Positions 52,794 through 60,098 of a DNA stretch of 64,000 bases are shown piece by piece (within the stretch, counting starts at the first letter, position 1; every line of letters begins with the position of its first letter). The position numbers and the translations under genes were made by a program. This DNA is from Bacillota bacterium (lineage in GTDB: Bacteria > Bacillota > Clostridia > Clostridiales > Clostridiaceae), in NCBI GenBank assembly GCA_030706015.1, contig JAUZPI010000004.1:60870-124869 (forward strand), given 5' to 3'. The notes below the pieces were generated by a model, which worked only from the letters and a program-made list of their open reading frames with translations, had not been told where the DNA came from and made no database searches.

Positions 52794-53454
52794 TTTTTAT
52801 CACCTCTGCATTTTCCTTATTTAAATTAATAAAGCTTATATTTATATTTTCTTCTTGTAAGTAATCTAAATATTTTTTTACATCCTCTTTTATTTCATTT
52901 CTATAGATAAATATTAAATTTTTTATATGTGCCATTGCCAGGACCTCAACATAAGGCAATTCCTCTTCAGTAATTTCATACTGATTATTAAATACAAGAG
53001 GATTAAGATATTCATTGCTATTAAAGTATCTTCCGTTATCTAGTATGAAGCAGTAGGCTAGTACATTTTGTATATTTTTGAATTTAAAAGAGTAATTTAC
53101 TAGCTTATTATGAATAAGACTATTGCCTATCAAGCCAAAATCGTGAGCTATGTGATTAAAGGATAGGATGGGCTTTATCTTCATACTGTTATTAAGAGCT
53201 AGGCTTAAATCCAAGTTTTCCTCTGCAGGTAAGTCACTTATCAAAAATGTATTATCTTTTAGGTCACTTGAAATCATTTTGCACAGGCTATTAATTGTAT
53301 CAATGTTCTTAGGGTTAGTTTCGATAGTATTACAATAGTCAATTTTGCTAGAGTCCACTGTTGTTAATGAGGCTAGGGTTGTACTTTTAACATAGCACTC
53401 GAAAACACCGCTGTTTTTGCACCAATTATTATAACTAGCTATTAGTTTATCCAA
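52783..53454 (-). CDS. protein of unknown function, first gene of the amidoligase operon
   Basis: A 223-residue soluble protein with no signal peptide and no motif I recognise. Notable parts are TFLISDLPAEENLDLSLALN (a possible acidic site) and a C-terminal helix-strand region VEVLAMAHIKNLIFIYRNEI. TTG start behind a GGTGAAT site. As first gene of the unit it overlaps the lipoprotein gene by 11 bases, so the two should be coexpressed at linked levels. Could be a specificity or chaperone partner of the ligase. Confidence 0.65.
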   Translation of the reverse strand: MDKLIASYNNWCKNSGVFECYVKSTTLASLTTVDSSKIDYCNTIETNPKNIDTINSLCKMISSDLKDNTFLISDLPAEENLDLSLALNNSMKIKPILSFNHIAHDFGLIGNSLIHNKLVNYSFKFKNIQNVLAYCFILDNGRYFNSNEYLNPLVFNNQYEITEEELPYVEVLAMAHIKNLIFIYRNEIKEDVKKYLDYLQEENINISFINLNKENAEVIKIEQ

Positions 53455-53545
53455 GGTAATTCACCGCTTTCAGTAAAAAAATCATAGGAATAATATAGCA
53501 TACTTTTATAAATTTTACACTGGCGTCATTATTTGATTTTTAATC

Positions 53546-53592
53546 AAAAAACACCAAACTTCTTTGTTCTTAAAAAGAAATTTGGTGTTTTA
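53546..53592. terminator. bidirectional terminator upstream of the amidoligase operon
   Basis: AAAACACCAAA pairs with TTTGGTGTTTT, extended by TTCTTT/AAAGAA. It ends the NADPH-quinone-reductase-like gene (minus strand). Confidence 0.85.
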
Positions 53593-53690
53593 TCAGGCAA
53601 TCATTAAATTGCTTATGTTACGTTATTAAGGGTTAATTGATACCGTTTAATCTTGAAATTCATTTCTCAATAATACAATAAAATGGCTGC

Positions 53691-54278
53691 TTATGAAAAT
53701 AAATTATCTTTAACAGTTTTCTCCACTTCAGCCAAGTAGCCTTTACGAGTAGCATCATCAACATATGGAACAGAGCCAAAGAAAGTATGAGTAACTTGAT
53801 CTATACCGCAGAAATTAAATATACCCTGGTCTGATATCTGTTTCATTGAGTTATGCATACCATTTGAAGCATATACCTCATTTGGTGAACCAGTAGTTGA
53901 AAAAAGGAATGCCTTTTTTCCTTTTAGTAATCCTACAATAGTACCATCCACATTTCCGTAAGCAAAGCCGAAGGAAAATACCTTATCTACATAGCCCTTT
54001 AGCATAGCAGGGAAGGACGACCACCAAACAGGATAAATAAAGGTTATAGCATCAGCCCACTTTACATCTTCTTGTTCAGCTGCAATATCCTCTGGTACTG
54101 CTCCATTTGAAAAGGCTTCAAAGTCTGAGGCTCTAAGCACTGGATCAAAACCAATATCATATAAATCTCTTACTCTAACGCTAGCACCTTTCTCTTCAGA
54201 GGCTTTTACAACTGTATCTAATATTCCCTTGCAAAAACTTTTTGGATTTGGGTGAGCAAAAACTACTAAATGATTCAT
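53691..54278 (-). CDS. NAD(P)H dehydrogenase (quinone)-like flavoprotein
   Basis: A 195-residue enzyme of the MdaB/NQO1/KefF flavodoxin-like family. Opening LVVFAHPNPKSFCKGILDTV is the FMN/FAD phosphate region; VKWADAITFIYPVWWSSFPA with MLKGYVDKVFSFGFAYG is the family core around the active site. Reduces quinones or electrophiles two electrons at a time. Start behind AGGAGG. Single gene. Confidence 0.9.
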   Translation of the reverse strand: MNHLVVFAHPNPKSFCKGILDTVVKASEEKGASVRVRDLYDIGFDPVLRASDFEAFSNGAVPEDIAAEQEDVKWADAITFIYPVWWSSFPAMLKGYVDKVFSFGFAYGNVDGTIVGLLKGKKAFLFSTTGSPNEVYASNGMHNSMKQISDQGIFNFCGIDQVTHTFFGSVPYVDDATRKGYLAEVEKTVKDNLFS

Positions 54279-54360
54279 AATTAAATCCTCCTGAAATATA
54301 AAAAATCAAATATATTATTTACCTGTACACTAAAGTTTACTCTTAAAATATTTTTATATG

Positions 54361-54391
54361 AAAAAAAGGAGGCATCTGGCCTCCTAAAAAA
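54361..54391. terminator. terminator-like hairpin in the gap
   Basis: AGGAGGC pairs with GCCTCCT around a short loop (about 54368-54385), with runs of A to either side, which gives T runs on the minus strand. It lies upstream of the quinone-reductase gene start, so its purpose is unclear. Confidence 0.5.
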
Positions 54392-54715
54392 TAATATGGG
54401 GAAATTGCAAATACGCTAAACCTTTACCTAAAACTATCTTGTATTCTTTAAAAGATAAACAGGATAGAAGGTTATGTAAAAGTTTATTAAATTGTGGTTT
54501 GCTATTACATTTATTATAGCACTAATTCATCATAATGCATACAATTATACAAAAAATATACAAATTAGATTAAAATTAGTTAAGATGCACAGAAATACTT
54601 GACTTTATATGAAGGTTTTTATAAGAAAATCTGTAATTACTAAGCTTATTAATAAGAAGTCACGGTGATGCAGAGTTTTTGTTTTTTTTCACAAATTTGG
54701 GCAATATATAAACAG

Positions 54716-54744
54716 AGTTCTAAGTGTCAAGGACACTTAGAACT
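54716..54744 (+). promoter_or_regulatory. perfect 13-bp hairpin in the ahb leader
   Basis: AGTTCTAAGTGTC pairs perfectly with GACACTTAGAACT around the three-base loop AAG. There is no T run, so it is not a standard terminator; a protein-binding operator or an RNA element are possible. Confidence 0.6.
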
Positions 54745-54764
54745 TACCAATAATTGTCCAGGGA

Positions 54765-54783
54765 CTATGGTTTATAGCCATAG
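54765..54783 (+). promoter_or_regulatory. second hairpin in the ahb leader
   Basis: CTATGG pairs with CCATAG around a seven-base spacer, 42 bases before the ahbC start. Confidence 0.45.
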
Positions 54784-54824
54784 GTAAATAAAATGATTTA
54801 TAAAGGTTAAACAGGGTGCAATTT

Positions 54825-55982
54825 ATGTTGAGTATAACCAAACTTTTATGTGATTCTGAGAATTATGGTGATAGTATCCGATATATTAAAGGTGCAGCAC
54901 AGCAAAGACATGGAGTAAGCGAGGGAAGAGGGCCTGTAGTAGTTTGGAACTGTACAAAAACCTGCAATTTAAAGTGTCGTCATTGTTATGCAGATGCTGA
55001 CAATAAAAGTCATGAAGGAGAGTTGAACTTAGCTGAGGCTAAGGAAATGCTTAAGGATTTAAGAGAATTTAATGTTCCTGTGGTACTGTTTTCTGGGGGG
55101 GAACCGCTAGTTAGAAAGGACTTTTTCGATTTACTAACATATGCTTCGGATATTGGCTTAAGAAGCACTATTTCCACTAACGGAACTCTATTAACTAAGG
55201 ATGTTTGTAAAAGGATTAAAGAAATAGGTGTGGGTTATGTAGGAATAAGTCTTGATGGTGTAGGTACAAGGCATGACGAATTTAGAGGAACGAAGGGCTG
55301 CTTTGATAGTGCATTAAGAGGAATAAGGAATTGTATTGAACTGAATCAGAGAGTTGGACTGCGCTTTACAATTAATAAATATAATTATGATCAATTAGAA
55401 GATATATTTTATTTAATAAAGAAAGAAGGCATACCTAGGGTTTGTTTTTACCATCTTGTATATTCAGGAAGAGGAAATGAGATGGTAAAGGAGGATATTT
55501 CAAAAGAGGAAACAAGAGCAGCAATGGATTTGATAATAAGTAAGGCTGCAGAATTTGGTCCTAAGGTCGAAATACTTACCGTTGATAATCATGCTGATGG
55601 CGCCTACGTATATCTTAAATCTAGGGAAATATATAAACATCGGACAGATAGGATTCTAGAATTGCTTAGTATGAGTGGAGGAAATAGATCAGGTAGTGCT
55701 TTTGCCAATGTAGATTTTTACGGCAATATACATTCCGACCAGTTTTCCTGGCAATATAATTTGGGTAATGTGAGAACTGAAAAGTTTAGTAAGCTGTGGA
55801 GTGAAGGAAAGCATCCTATTTTACAGAGCCTAAGGAATAGAAAAGAGCTTTTAAAAGGCAGATGCAGCAGATGCAAATGGATAAATCAATGTAATGGAAA
55901 TTTTAGAACCCGTGCTGAAGCAGTAACAGGAGACTTTTGGCAGGAAGATCCGGCTTGTTATCTTTATGATAATGAAATTTAA
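54825..55982 (+). CDS. ahbC: radical SAM 12,18-didecarboxysiroheme deacetylase (AhbC/NirJ1)
   Basis: A 385-residue radical SAM enzyme with the 4Fe-4S motif C47-x3-C51-x2-C54 (TCNLKCRHCYAD), FSGGEPLVRKDFF and a C-terminal cysteine-rich part (GRCSRCKWINQC). In the siroheme route to heme, AhbC removes the two acetate side chains to make iron-coproporphyrin III. Related NirJ acts in heme d1 synthesis, but the nearby AhbD-like and AhbA/B genes and the absence of other nir genes favour heme b. Start at ATG 54825 behind AGGGTG rather than the in-frame GTG at 54816, which is inside that site. Confidence 0.88.
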   Translation: MLSITKLLCDSENYGDSIRYIKGAAQQRHGVSEGRGPVVVWNCTKTCNLKCRHCYADADNKSHEGELNLAEAKEMLKDLREFNVPVVLFSGGEPLVRKDFFDLLTYASDIGLRSTISTNGTLLTKDVCKRIKEIGVGYVGISLDGVGTRHDEFRGTKGCFDSALRGIRNCIELNQRVGLRFTINKYNYDQLEDIFYLIKKEGIPRVCFYHLVYSGRGNEMVKEDISKEETRAAMDLIISKAAEFGPKVEILTVDNHADGAYVYLKSREIYKHRTDRILELLSMSGGNRSGSAFANVDFYGNIHSDQFSWQYNLGNVRTEKFSKLWSEGKHPILQSLRNRKELLKGRCSRCKWINQCNGNFRTRAEAVTGDFWQEDPACYLYDNEI

Positions 55983-56003
55983 AGTAATAGGAGAGGTTTA
56001 GTA

Positions 56004-56990
56004 ATGATAGTATCTTGGAACACCACAAACAAATGTAATCTTACATGTAGCCATTGTTATAGAGATGCAGGTGAAAAATATAAGGAAGAGTTAAATACAG
56101 AAGAAGCAAAAACACTTATAAGTCAGATTGCAAGGGCTGGCTTCAAGGTTATGATATTTTCAGGTGGAGAGCCTCTTATGAGAGAGGATATCTTTGAACT
56201 GATAGAGTATGCAGCTAAATTAGGGCTAAGACCTGTAATGGGTACCAATGGTACCTTAATCACAAAGAAAATTGCTAAAAGGTTAAAAGAAGTAGGTACA
56301 GCAGCAGTGGGAATAAGTCTGGATAGTCTAGATTACAAAAAACATGATGAATTTAGAGGCTATGACGGAGCCTTTAGAGATACCGTAAAGGCTATGATTA
56401 ATTGTTATGAGTTAGGGCTTAGATTTCAGGTTCATACTACGGTGATGGATTGGAACAAGGAGGAGATAATAAGTATTGCCGATTTTGCAGCGGCTATTGG
56501 AGCCTCAGGCTATCATATTTTCTTTCTCATTCCTACAGGCAGGGGAGAAAATATACAAAAGGAAATGTTAGGTGCTGGTGAATATGAAGAACTACTTATG
56601 AAAATAATGAAGAAGCAGCAGCAGATGGATATTGAGATAAAGCCAACTTGTGCTCCACAGTTTATAAGAATTGCAAATAAAATAGGAACAAAGGTTAGGT
56701 ACTCTAAAGGCTGTATAGCTGGTATAGATTATTGCATTATAAATCCAAAGGGGCAGGTACAGCCTTGTGCTTATTTAAATGAAATTACAGGGGATGTAAG
56801 AGAGAAACCTTTTGATGAGATATGGAAAGAAAGCGCCTTGTTTAATGAATTAAGAAGCTTAAACTATAAGGGAAGCTGCGGTAAATGCAGTTATAAGAAT
56901 TCCTGTGGAGGATGCAGGGCAAGAGCTGCTTATTATAATGATGGTGATTATATGGCAGAAGAAATCTTATGTATGTTATCTTCAAGGTAG
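56004..56990 (+). CDS. ahbD: radical SAM Fe-coproporphyrin decarboxylase (AhbD/NirJ2)
   Basis: A 328-residue radical SAM enzyme with C11-x3-C15-x2-C18 (KCNLTCSHCYRD), FSGGEPLMREDIF, and a C-terminal auxiliary cluster region (NPKGQVQPCAYL, then GSCGKCSYKNSCGGCRARA). It oxidatively decarboxylates the two propionates of iron-coproporphyrin III to vinyl groups, giving heme b without oxygen. Starts 21 bases after ahbC. NirJ2-type proteins have been assigned AhbD activity in several Firmicutes; that transfer is inference here. Confidence 0.85.
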   Translation: MIVSWNTTNKCNLTCSHCYRDAGEKYKEELNTEEAKTLISQIARAGFKVMIFSGGEPLMREDIFELIEYAAKLGLRPVMGTNGTLITKKIAKRLKEVGTAAVGISLDSLDYKKHDEFRGYDGAFRDTVKAMINCYELGLRFQVHTTVMDWNKEEIISIADFAAAIGASGYHIFFLIPTGRGENIQKEMLGAGEYEELLMKIMKKQQQMDIEIKPTCAPQFIRIANKIGTKVRYSKGCIAGIDYCIINPKGQVQPCAYLNEITGDVREKPFDEIWKESALFNELRSLNYKGSCGKCSYKNSCGGCRARAAYYNDGDYMAEEILCMLSSR

Positions 56991-57010
56991 AAAATACAGG
57001 GAGGATTACA

Positions 57011-57466
57011 ATGGATAATTTGGATGTGGCAATTTTAAACGTTATACAAGAAGGTATACCGCTGGAATATAGACCTTTTAAAACTGTTGGAGAAAAGCTA
57101 GGGATTACAGAGAACGAAGTTATAACCAGGATAAACAATTTAAAGGCTAATGGCAGCATAAGAAAAGTCGGCGGTATCTTTAATTCCAGAAAGCTTGGCT
57201 ATATAGGCACATTGTGCGGAATGAAGGTACCAAAGGAGAAGATTGAGGTGGCAGCCCATATAGTAAATAGTTTTCCAGAAGTAACCCATAATTATTTGAG
57301 GGATGATAGTTATAACATGTGGTTTACCATTGTATCTAATTCAAAGGACGGCCAACAGCGGATACTTGAAGGAATAAAATCAAAAACAGGTATAGAAGGT
57401 ATATTAAATCTGCCTTCAAAAAAGCTTTTTAAGGTAAAAGCAGCCTTTAAACTTGGTGGTGAATAA
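57011..57466 (+). CDS. ahbA: siroheme decarboxylase subunit AhbA
   Basis: A 151-residue Lrp/AsnC-like protein: N-terminal winged helix (about 1-55) and a C-terminal part with VTHNYLRDDSYNMWFTIVSN, the siroheme-decarboxylase signature. It works with AhbB to turn siroheme into 12,18-didecarboxysiroheme. Start behind GGGAGG, 20 bases after ahbD. Two homologues next to each other point to the heterodimeric form. Confidence 0.88.
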   Translation: MDNLDVAILNVIQEGIPLEYRPFKTVGEKLGITENEVITRINNLKANGSIRKVGGIFNSRKLGYIGTLCGMKVPKEKIEVAAHIVNSFPEVTHNYLRDDSYNMWFTIVSNSKDGQQRILEGIKSKTGIEGILNLPSKKLFKVKAAFKLGGE

Positions 57467-57469
57467 CAG

Positions 57470-57931
57470 GTGATAGATTTACTTGATGAACAGATAATAA
57501 GAAGATTGCAAAAGGATATACCAATAACTGAGGAGCCATATAGGATAATAGCAAATGAAGTTGGAATAGGGGAAGATGAACTAATAGACAGGATAGATTG
57601 GCTTCACAAAACAGGTGTTTTAAAGAGGGTTGCTGCTGTTGTACGTCATAGAGAAGTAGGTTTTAAGGCAAATGCGTTAGTACTATGGAAGGTGCCAGAG
57701 GAACGGGTGGAAGCTGTAGGTACAATTATGGCTTCGGTGCAGCAGATTAGTCACTGTTATGAGAGAGATACCTGTGAAAATTGGAAGTACAATATGTATA
57801 CAATGGTGCATGAGAAAACAAGACAGCAGTGTGAGGAGGTTATTAAAAAGCTATCAAGGGATACAGAGGTAAAGGAATATAGAGTTTTATATAGCTTGAA
57901 AGAGTTGAAAAAGAGCAGCATGCGGTATTAA
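57470..57931 (+). CDS. ahbB: siroheme decarboxylase subunit AhbB
   Basis: A 153-residue Lrp-like protein: winged helix (about 1-60), then VLKRVAAVVRHREVGFKANA and ISHCYERDTCENWKYNMYTM, the AhbB signature with the conserved His and Tyr. GTG start four bases after ahbA, with GGTGGTGAA upstream. Last gene of the ahb operon. Confidence 0.9.
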   Translation: MIDLLDEQIIRRLQKDIPITEEPYRIIANEVGIGEDELIDRIDWLHKTGVLKRVAAVVRHREVGFKANALVLWKVPEERVEAVGTIMASVQQISHCYERDTCENWKYNMYTMVHEKTRQQCEEVIKKLSRDTEVKEYRVLYSLKELKKSSMRY

Positions 57932-57958
57932 GAGAGTCTTTAAATACCGCATGTTTTT
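57919..57958 (+). terminator. terminator of the ahb operon
   Basis: CATGCGGTATT pairs with AATACCGCATG, followed by five T. The ahbB stop codon lies at the edge of the left arm. Confidence 0.9.
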
Positions 57959-58067
57959 ATGTTGCTACTTTGTGTAATATGTTATACACATTTGCTGTTT
58001 ATGTTATAATGTACCTTGATTCCGAAGTATGTGTAATGTATATTAAGAAATATAAAAGGGGGATACC

Positions 58068-59525
58068 ATGGAATTTAAAAATGAAGGTTTTACTACAAGA
58101 ATAGAGAGCTTTATAGAAAAATATTATTATGGAATATTACTTTGTGCATTACTGCTGCCGTTATTTAACTTATTCTTTAAACTAAGTTCAAATGCTATAC
58201 AGGATTGGGATGAAGCTAGGCATGGAGTTACTGCATTTGAGATGATAAAGAATAACAATTTCTTAGTTTCAACTTATGGAAATAGTGTGGACTATTATAA
58301 TTTTAAACCGCCGCTGGGAATGTGGGCTATAGCTTTATCTTATAAACTTTTTGGATATAATGCTTTTGCTTTAAGATTTTTTTCTGCCATCAGTTCATTT
58401 TTTACAGTTGTTATTGTAAGTAAGATACTAAAAGATAATATAAGCAAATTGGCTTCAATAATGGGAGTAGTGTTATTGAGTACAAATTATCTTTTTGTGA
58501 ATTGGCATACAGGCAGAACTGGTGATTTTGATGCAGGCTTAGCTTTGTTATTTACAATTTGTATGTACTTCCTGCTAAAGACAGACAGGTCGATAAAAAA
58601 CTTTTATTTTACTGGACTTGCTTTTTCAGTTGCCTTTTTGTTAAAAAGCTATGCAACTTTTCAAATTGTAGCTGTTATAGGACTTATACTTTTGGTTACT
58701 GGTAAACTCTTTAGAATAAGCTTTAAAGAATATGTAATTTTCATTTTGTGCAGTTTTGTTCCCATATTTACGTGGATGACATTAAGATATAGATTTGACG
58801 GCATAAAATTTTTAAAATCAATGATAACCTATGATGTTATTGCCAGATCTACAAGCACTATAGAGGGTCACACTGGCAATATACTTTATTATTTTAAGTA
58901 CCTCTTGAGAAACAATTATTACATAGTATTCTTTATGCTGTTTATCCTAATATGCTATATTTTACTTAAAAAAACTAAATTGCAGTTGTTAAATAATAAG
59001 TTTATGAAGATTTCCATTGCAGTATGGACAATAGTTCCATTTGTATTATTCAGTTTATCAAAGTCAAAATTAGTTTGGTACATAAACCCTGTACACCCTG
59101 CGTTAACCATATTAATAGTTTGGAGCGCTTACAAGCTATTGGGTGATAAGAAGGTTTCTAATAAACTAAAAGCTTCAATTTTTATTGTATTTATTATATG
59201 TTCTTTGTGCGGTGAAGCTTCTATAGTTCATAAAATAAATACGGATGCAATGCCTAGCAATCAAAAAGATTTAATAAGCCTAGCTAATAATGGAACTATA
59301 AAAGGTGAAGACATTTATACTGAAGAATGGTCTCAGTCAAATATGTTTATTGCAGAAGTTTTAGATGGTTTAAATCCTAAACAAATGAACAGAAATCTAT
59401 TTGTTAAAAATAAAGTACAGGGCCTATATCTGCTAGATAACAATAAAGATAGTAAATTATTTATAGACAGCAGCAAATTAAACATTGTTATGATAAATAA
59501 CAGCTATATTATAGTAAAACAATAA
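58068..59525 (+). CDS. ArnT/PMT-like glycosyltransferase, membrane-bound
   Basis: A 485-residue GT-C enzyme with about 12 hydrophobic segments. The first periplasmic loop has QDWDEARHGVTAFEMIKNNN, with the conserved acidic catalytic residues in WDEARHG, and FKPPLGMWAIALSYKLFG follows, as in ArnT-like transferases. It moves a sugar from an undecaprenyl or polyprenyl phosphate onto an outer acceptor. Donor and acceptor are unknown; wall polymers or lipids are likely. Start behind AAAGGGGG. Confidence 0.85.
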   Translation: MEFKNEGFTTRIESFIEKYYYGILLCALLLPLFNLFFKLSSNAIQDWDEARHGVTAFEMIKNNNFLVSTYGNSVDYYNFKPPLGMWAIALSYKLFGYNAFALRFFSAISSFFTVVIVSKILKDNISKLASIMGVVLLSTNYLFVNWHTGRTGDFDAGLALLFTICMYFLLKTDRSIKNFYFTGLAFSVAFLLKSYATFQIVAVIGLILLVTGKLFRISFKEYVIFILCSFVPIFTWMTLRYRFDGIKFLKSMITYDVIARSTSTIEGHTGNILYYFKYLLRNNYYIVFFMLFILICYILLKKTKLQLLNNKFMKISIAVWTIVPFVLFSLSKSKLVWYINPVHPALTILIVWSAYKLLGDKKVSNKLKASIFIVFIICSLCGEASIVHKINTDAMPSNQKDLISLANNGTIKGEDIYTEEWSQSNMFIAEVLDGLNPKQMNRNLFVKNKVQGLYLLDNNKDSKLFIDSSKLNIVMINNSYIIVKQ

Positions 59526-59542
59526 TTATCAATATTAAAGCA

Positions 59543-59577
59543 ACACCTGATAGCTTAAGGATTCAGGTGTTTTTTTA
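59543..59577 (+). terminator. terminator after the glycosyltransferase gene
   Basis: ACACCTGA pairs with TCAGGTGT over an eleven-base loop, followed by seven T. Confidence 0.85.
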
Positions 59578-59613
59578 CATACTGATAAAGTAAAACAAAT
59601 AGTCAAATTGCTA

Positions 59614-59651
59614 TTGACATTGAAAATTTAATTGTGTACAATTTAATTGTA
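59614..59651 (+). promoter_or_regulatory. promoter with OhrR-type operator over the -10
   Basis: TTGACA (59614-59619), 17 bases, TACAAT (59637-59642). The -10 is the left arm of TACAATTTAATTGTA, a perfect 15-base palindrome equal to the OhrR box known from B. subtilis. An OhrR-like thiol sensor would block this promoter until organic peroxides appear. Confidence 0.8.
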
Positions 59652-59681
59652 ATCAACCATGAGTGTTTAGTGGTGAAATAA

Positions 59682-59793
59682 ATGAGTATATATGATTATA
59701 CTGTTAAAGACATTTAAGGTAGATAGATTTGCACCCACTACTGTTCCAGCAAAATTAGAGAGTGCAATTGAAAGTTTAATGAATAACATATAA
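59682..59793 (+). pseudogene. glutathione peroxidase gene remnant with internal deletion
   Basis: It starts MSIYDYTVKDI, as in Gpx/BsaA proteins, then after a junction with a frame change reads VDRFAPTTVPAKLESAIESL before NNI and TAA, the usual Gpx C-terminus. About 120 codons in the middle, including the catalytic Cys region, are missing. The promoter and OhrR box upstream are intact. Confidence 0.82.
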
Positions 59794-59837
59794 TATTATA
59801 GCTAAGATATAAAACTTTATTAATAGGGGGAATTAAA

Positions 59838-60071
59838 ATGAGTATAAAAATATACACTACAACAACATGTCCTTGGTGTGTTAAGACGAAGCAATACCTA
59901 GCTTCAAAGGGAGTTAGTTACAGTGAAATAAATGTATCTTTAGACAGAGGGGCTGCAAAAGAAATGGTAGAAAAATCAGGTCAAATGGGTGTACCTGTTT
60001 TAGATATAGACGGAAGTATTGTAGTTGGATTTGATAAGGATAAAATAGATCAATTGTTAAACTTAAGATAA
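59838..60071 (+). CDS. glutaredoxin-like protein (NrdH type)
   Basis: A 77-residue thioredoxin-fold protein with CPWC at residues 12-15, TTTTCPWCVKTKQYLASKG, and the cis-Pro in GVPVLDIDGS. Proteins of this type are reduced by thioredoxin reductase, and the next gene encodes one. Start behind AGGGGG. It follows the gpx remnant on the transcript from the OhrR-type promoter. Confidence 0.9.
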   Translation: MSIKIYTTTTCPWCVKTKQYLASKGVSYSEINVSLDRGAAKEMVEKSGQMGVPVLDIDGSIVVGFDKDKIDQLLNLR

Positions 60072-60098
60072 AGGAATTAATTGCAAGGAGCTGATTAC

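Larger units (their letters stand above)
54279..54824. other. gap between the quinone reductase and the heme operon
   Basis: No gene-like frame. It contains a terminator-like hairpin at 54361-54391, a possible promoter TTGACT near 54600, two hairpins at 54716-54744 and 54765-54783 in what should be the ahbC leader, and AT-rich sequence. Confidence 0.6.

Noticed and set aside
54825..57931. Heme d1 (nir) biosynthesis cluster
   Set aside because: NirJ-like and NirDL-like proteins are present, but there is no cytochrome cd1 nitrite reductase or other nir gene; the four-gene set fits the heme b Ahb route.
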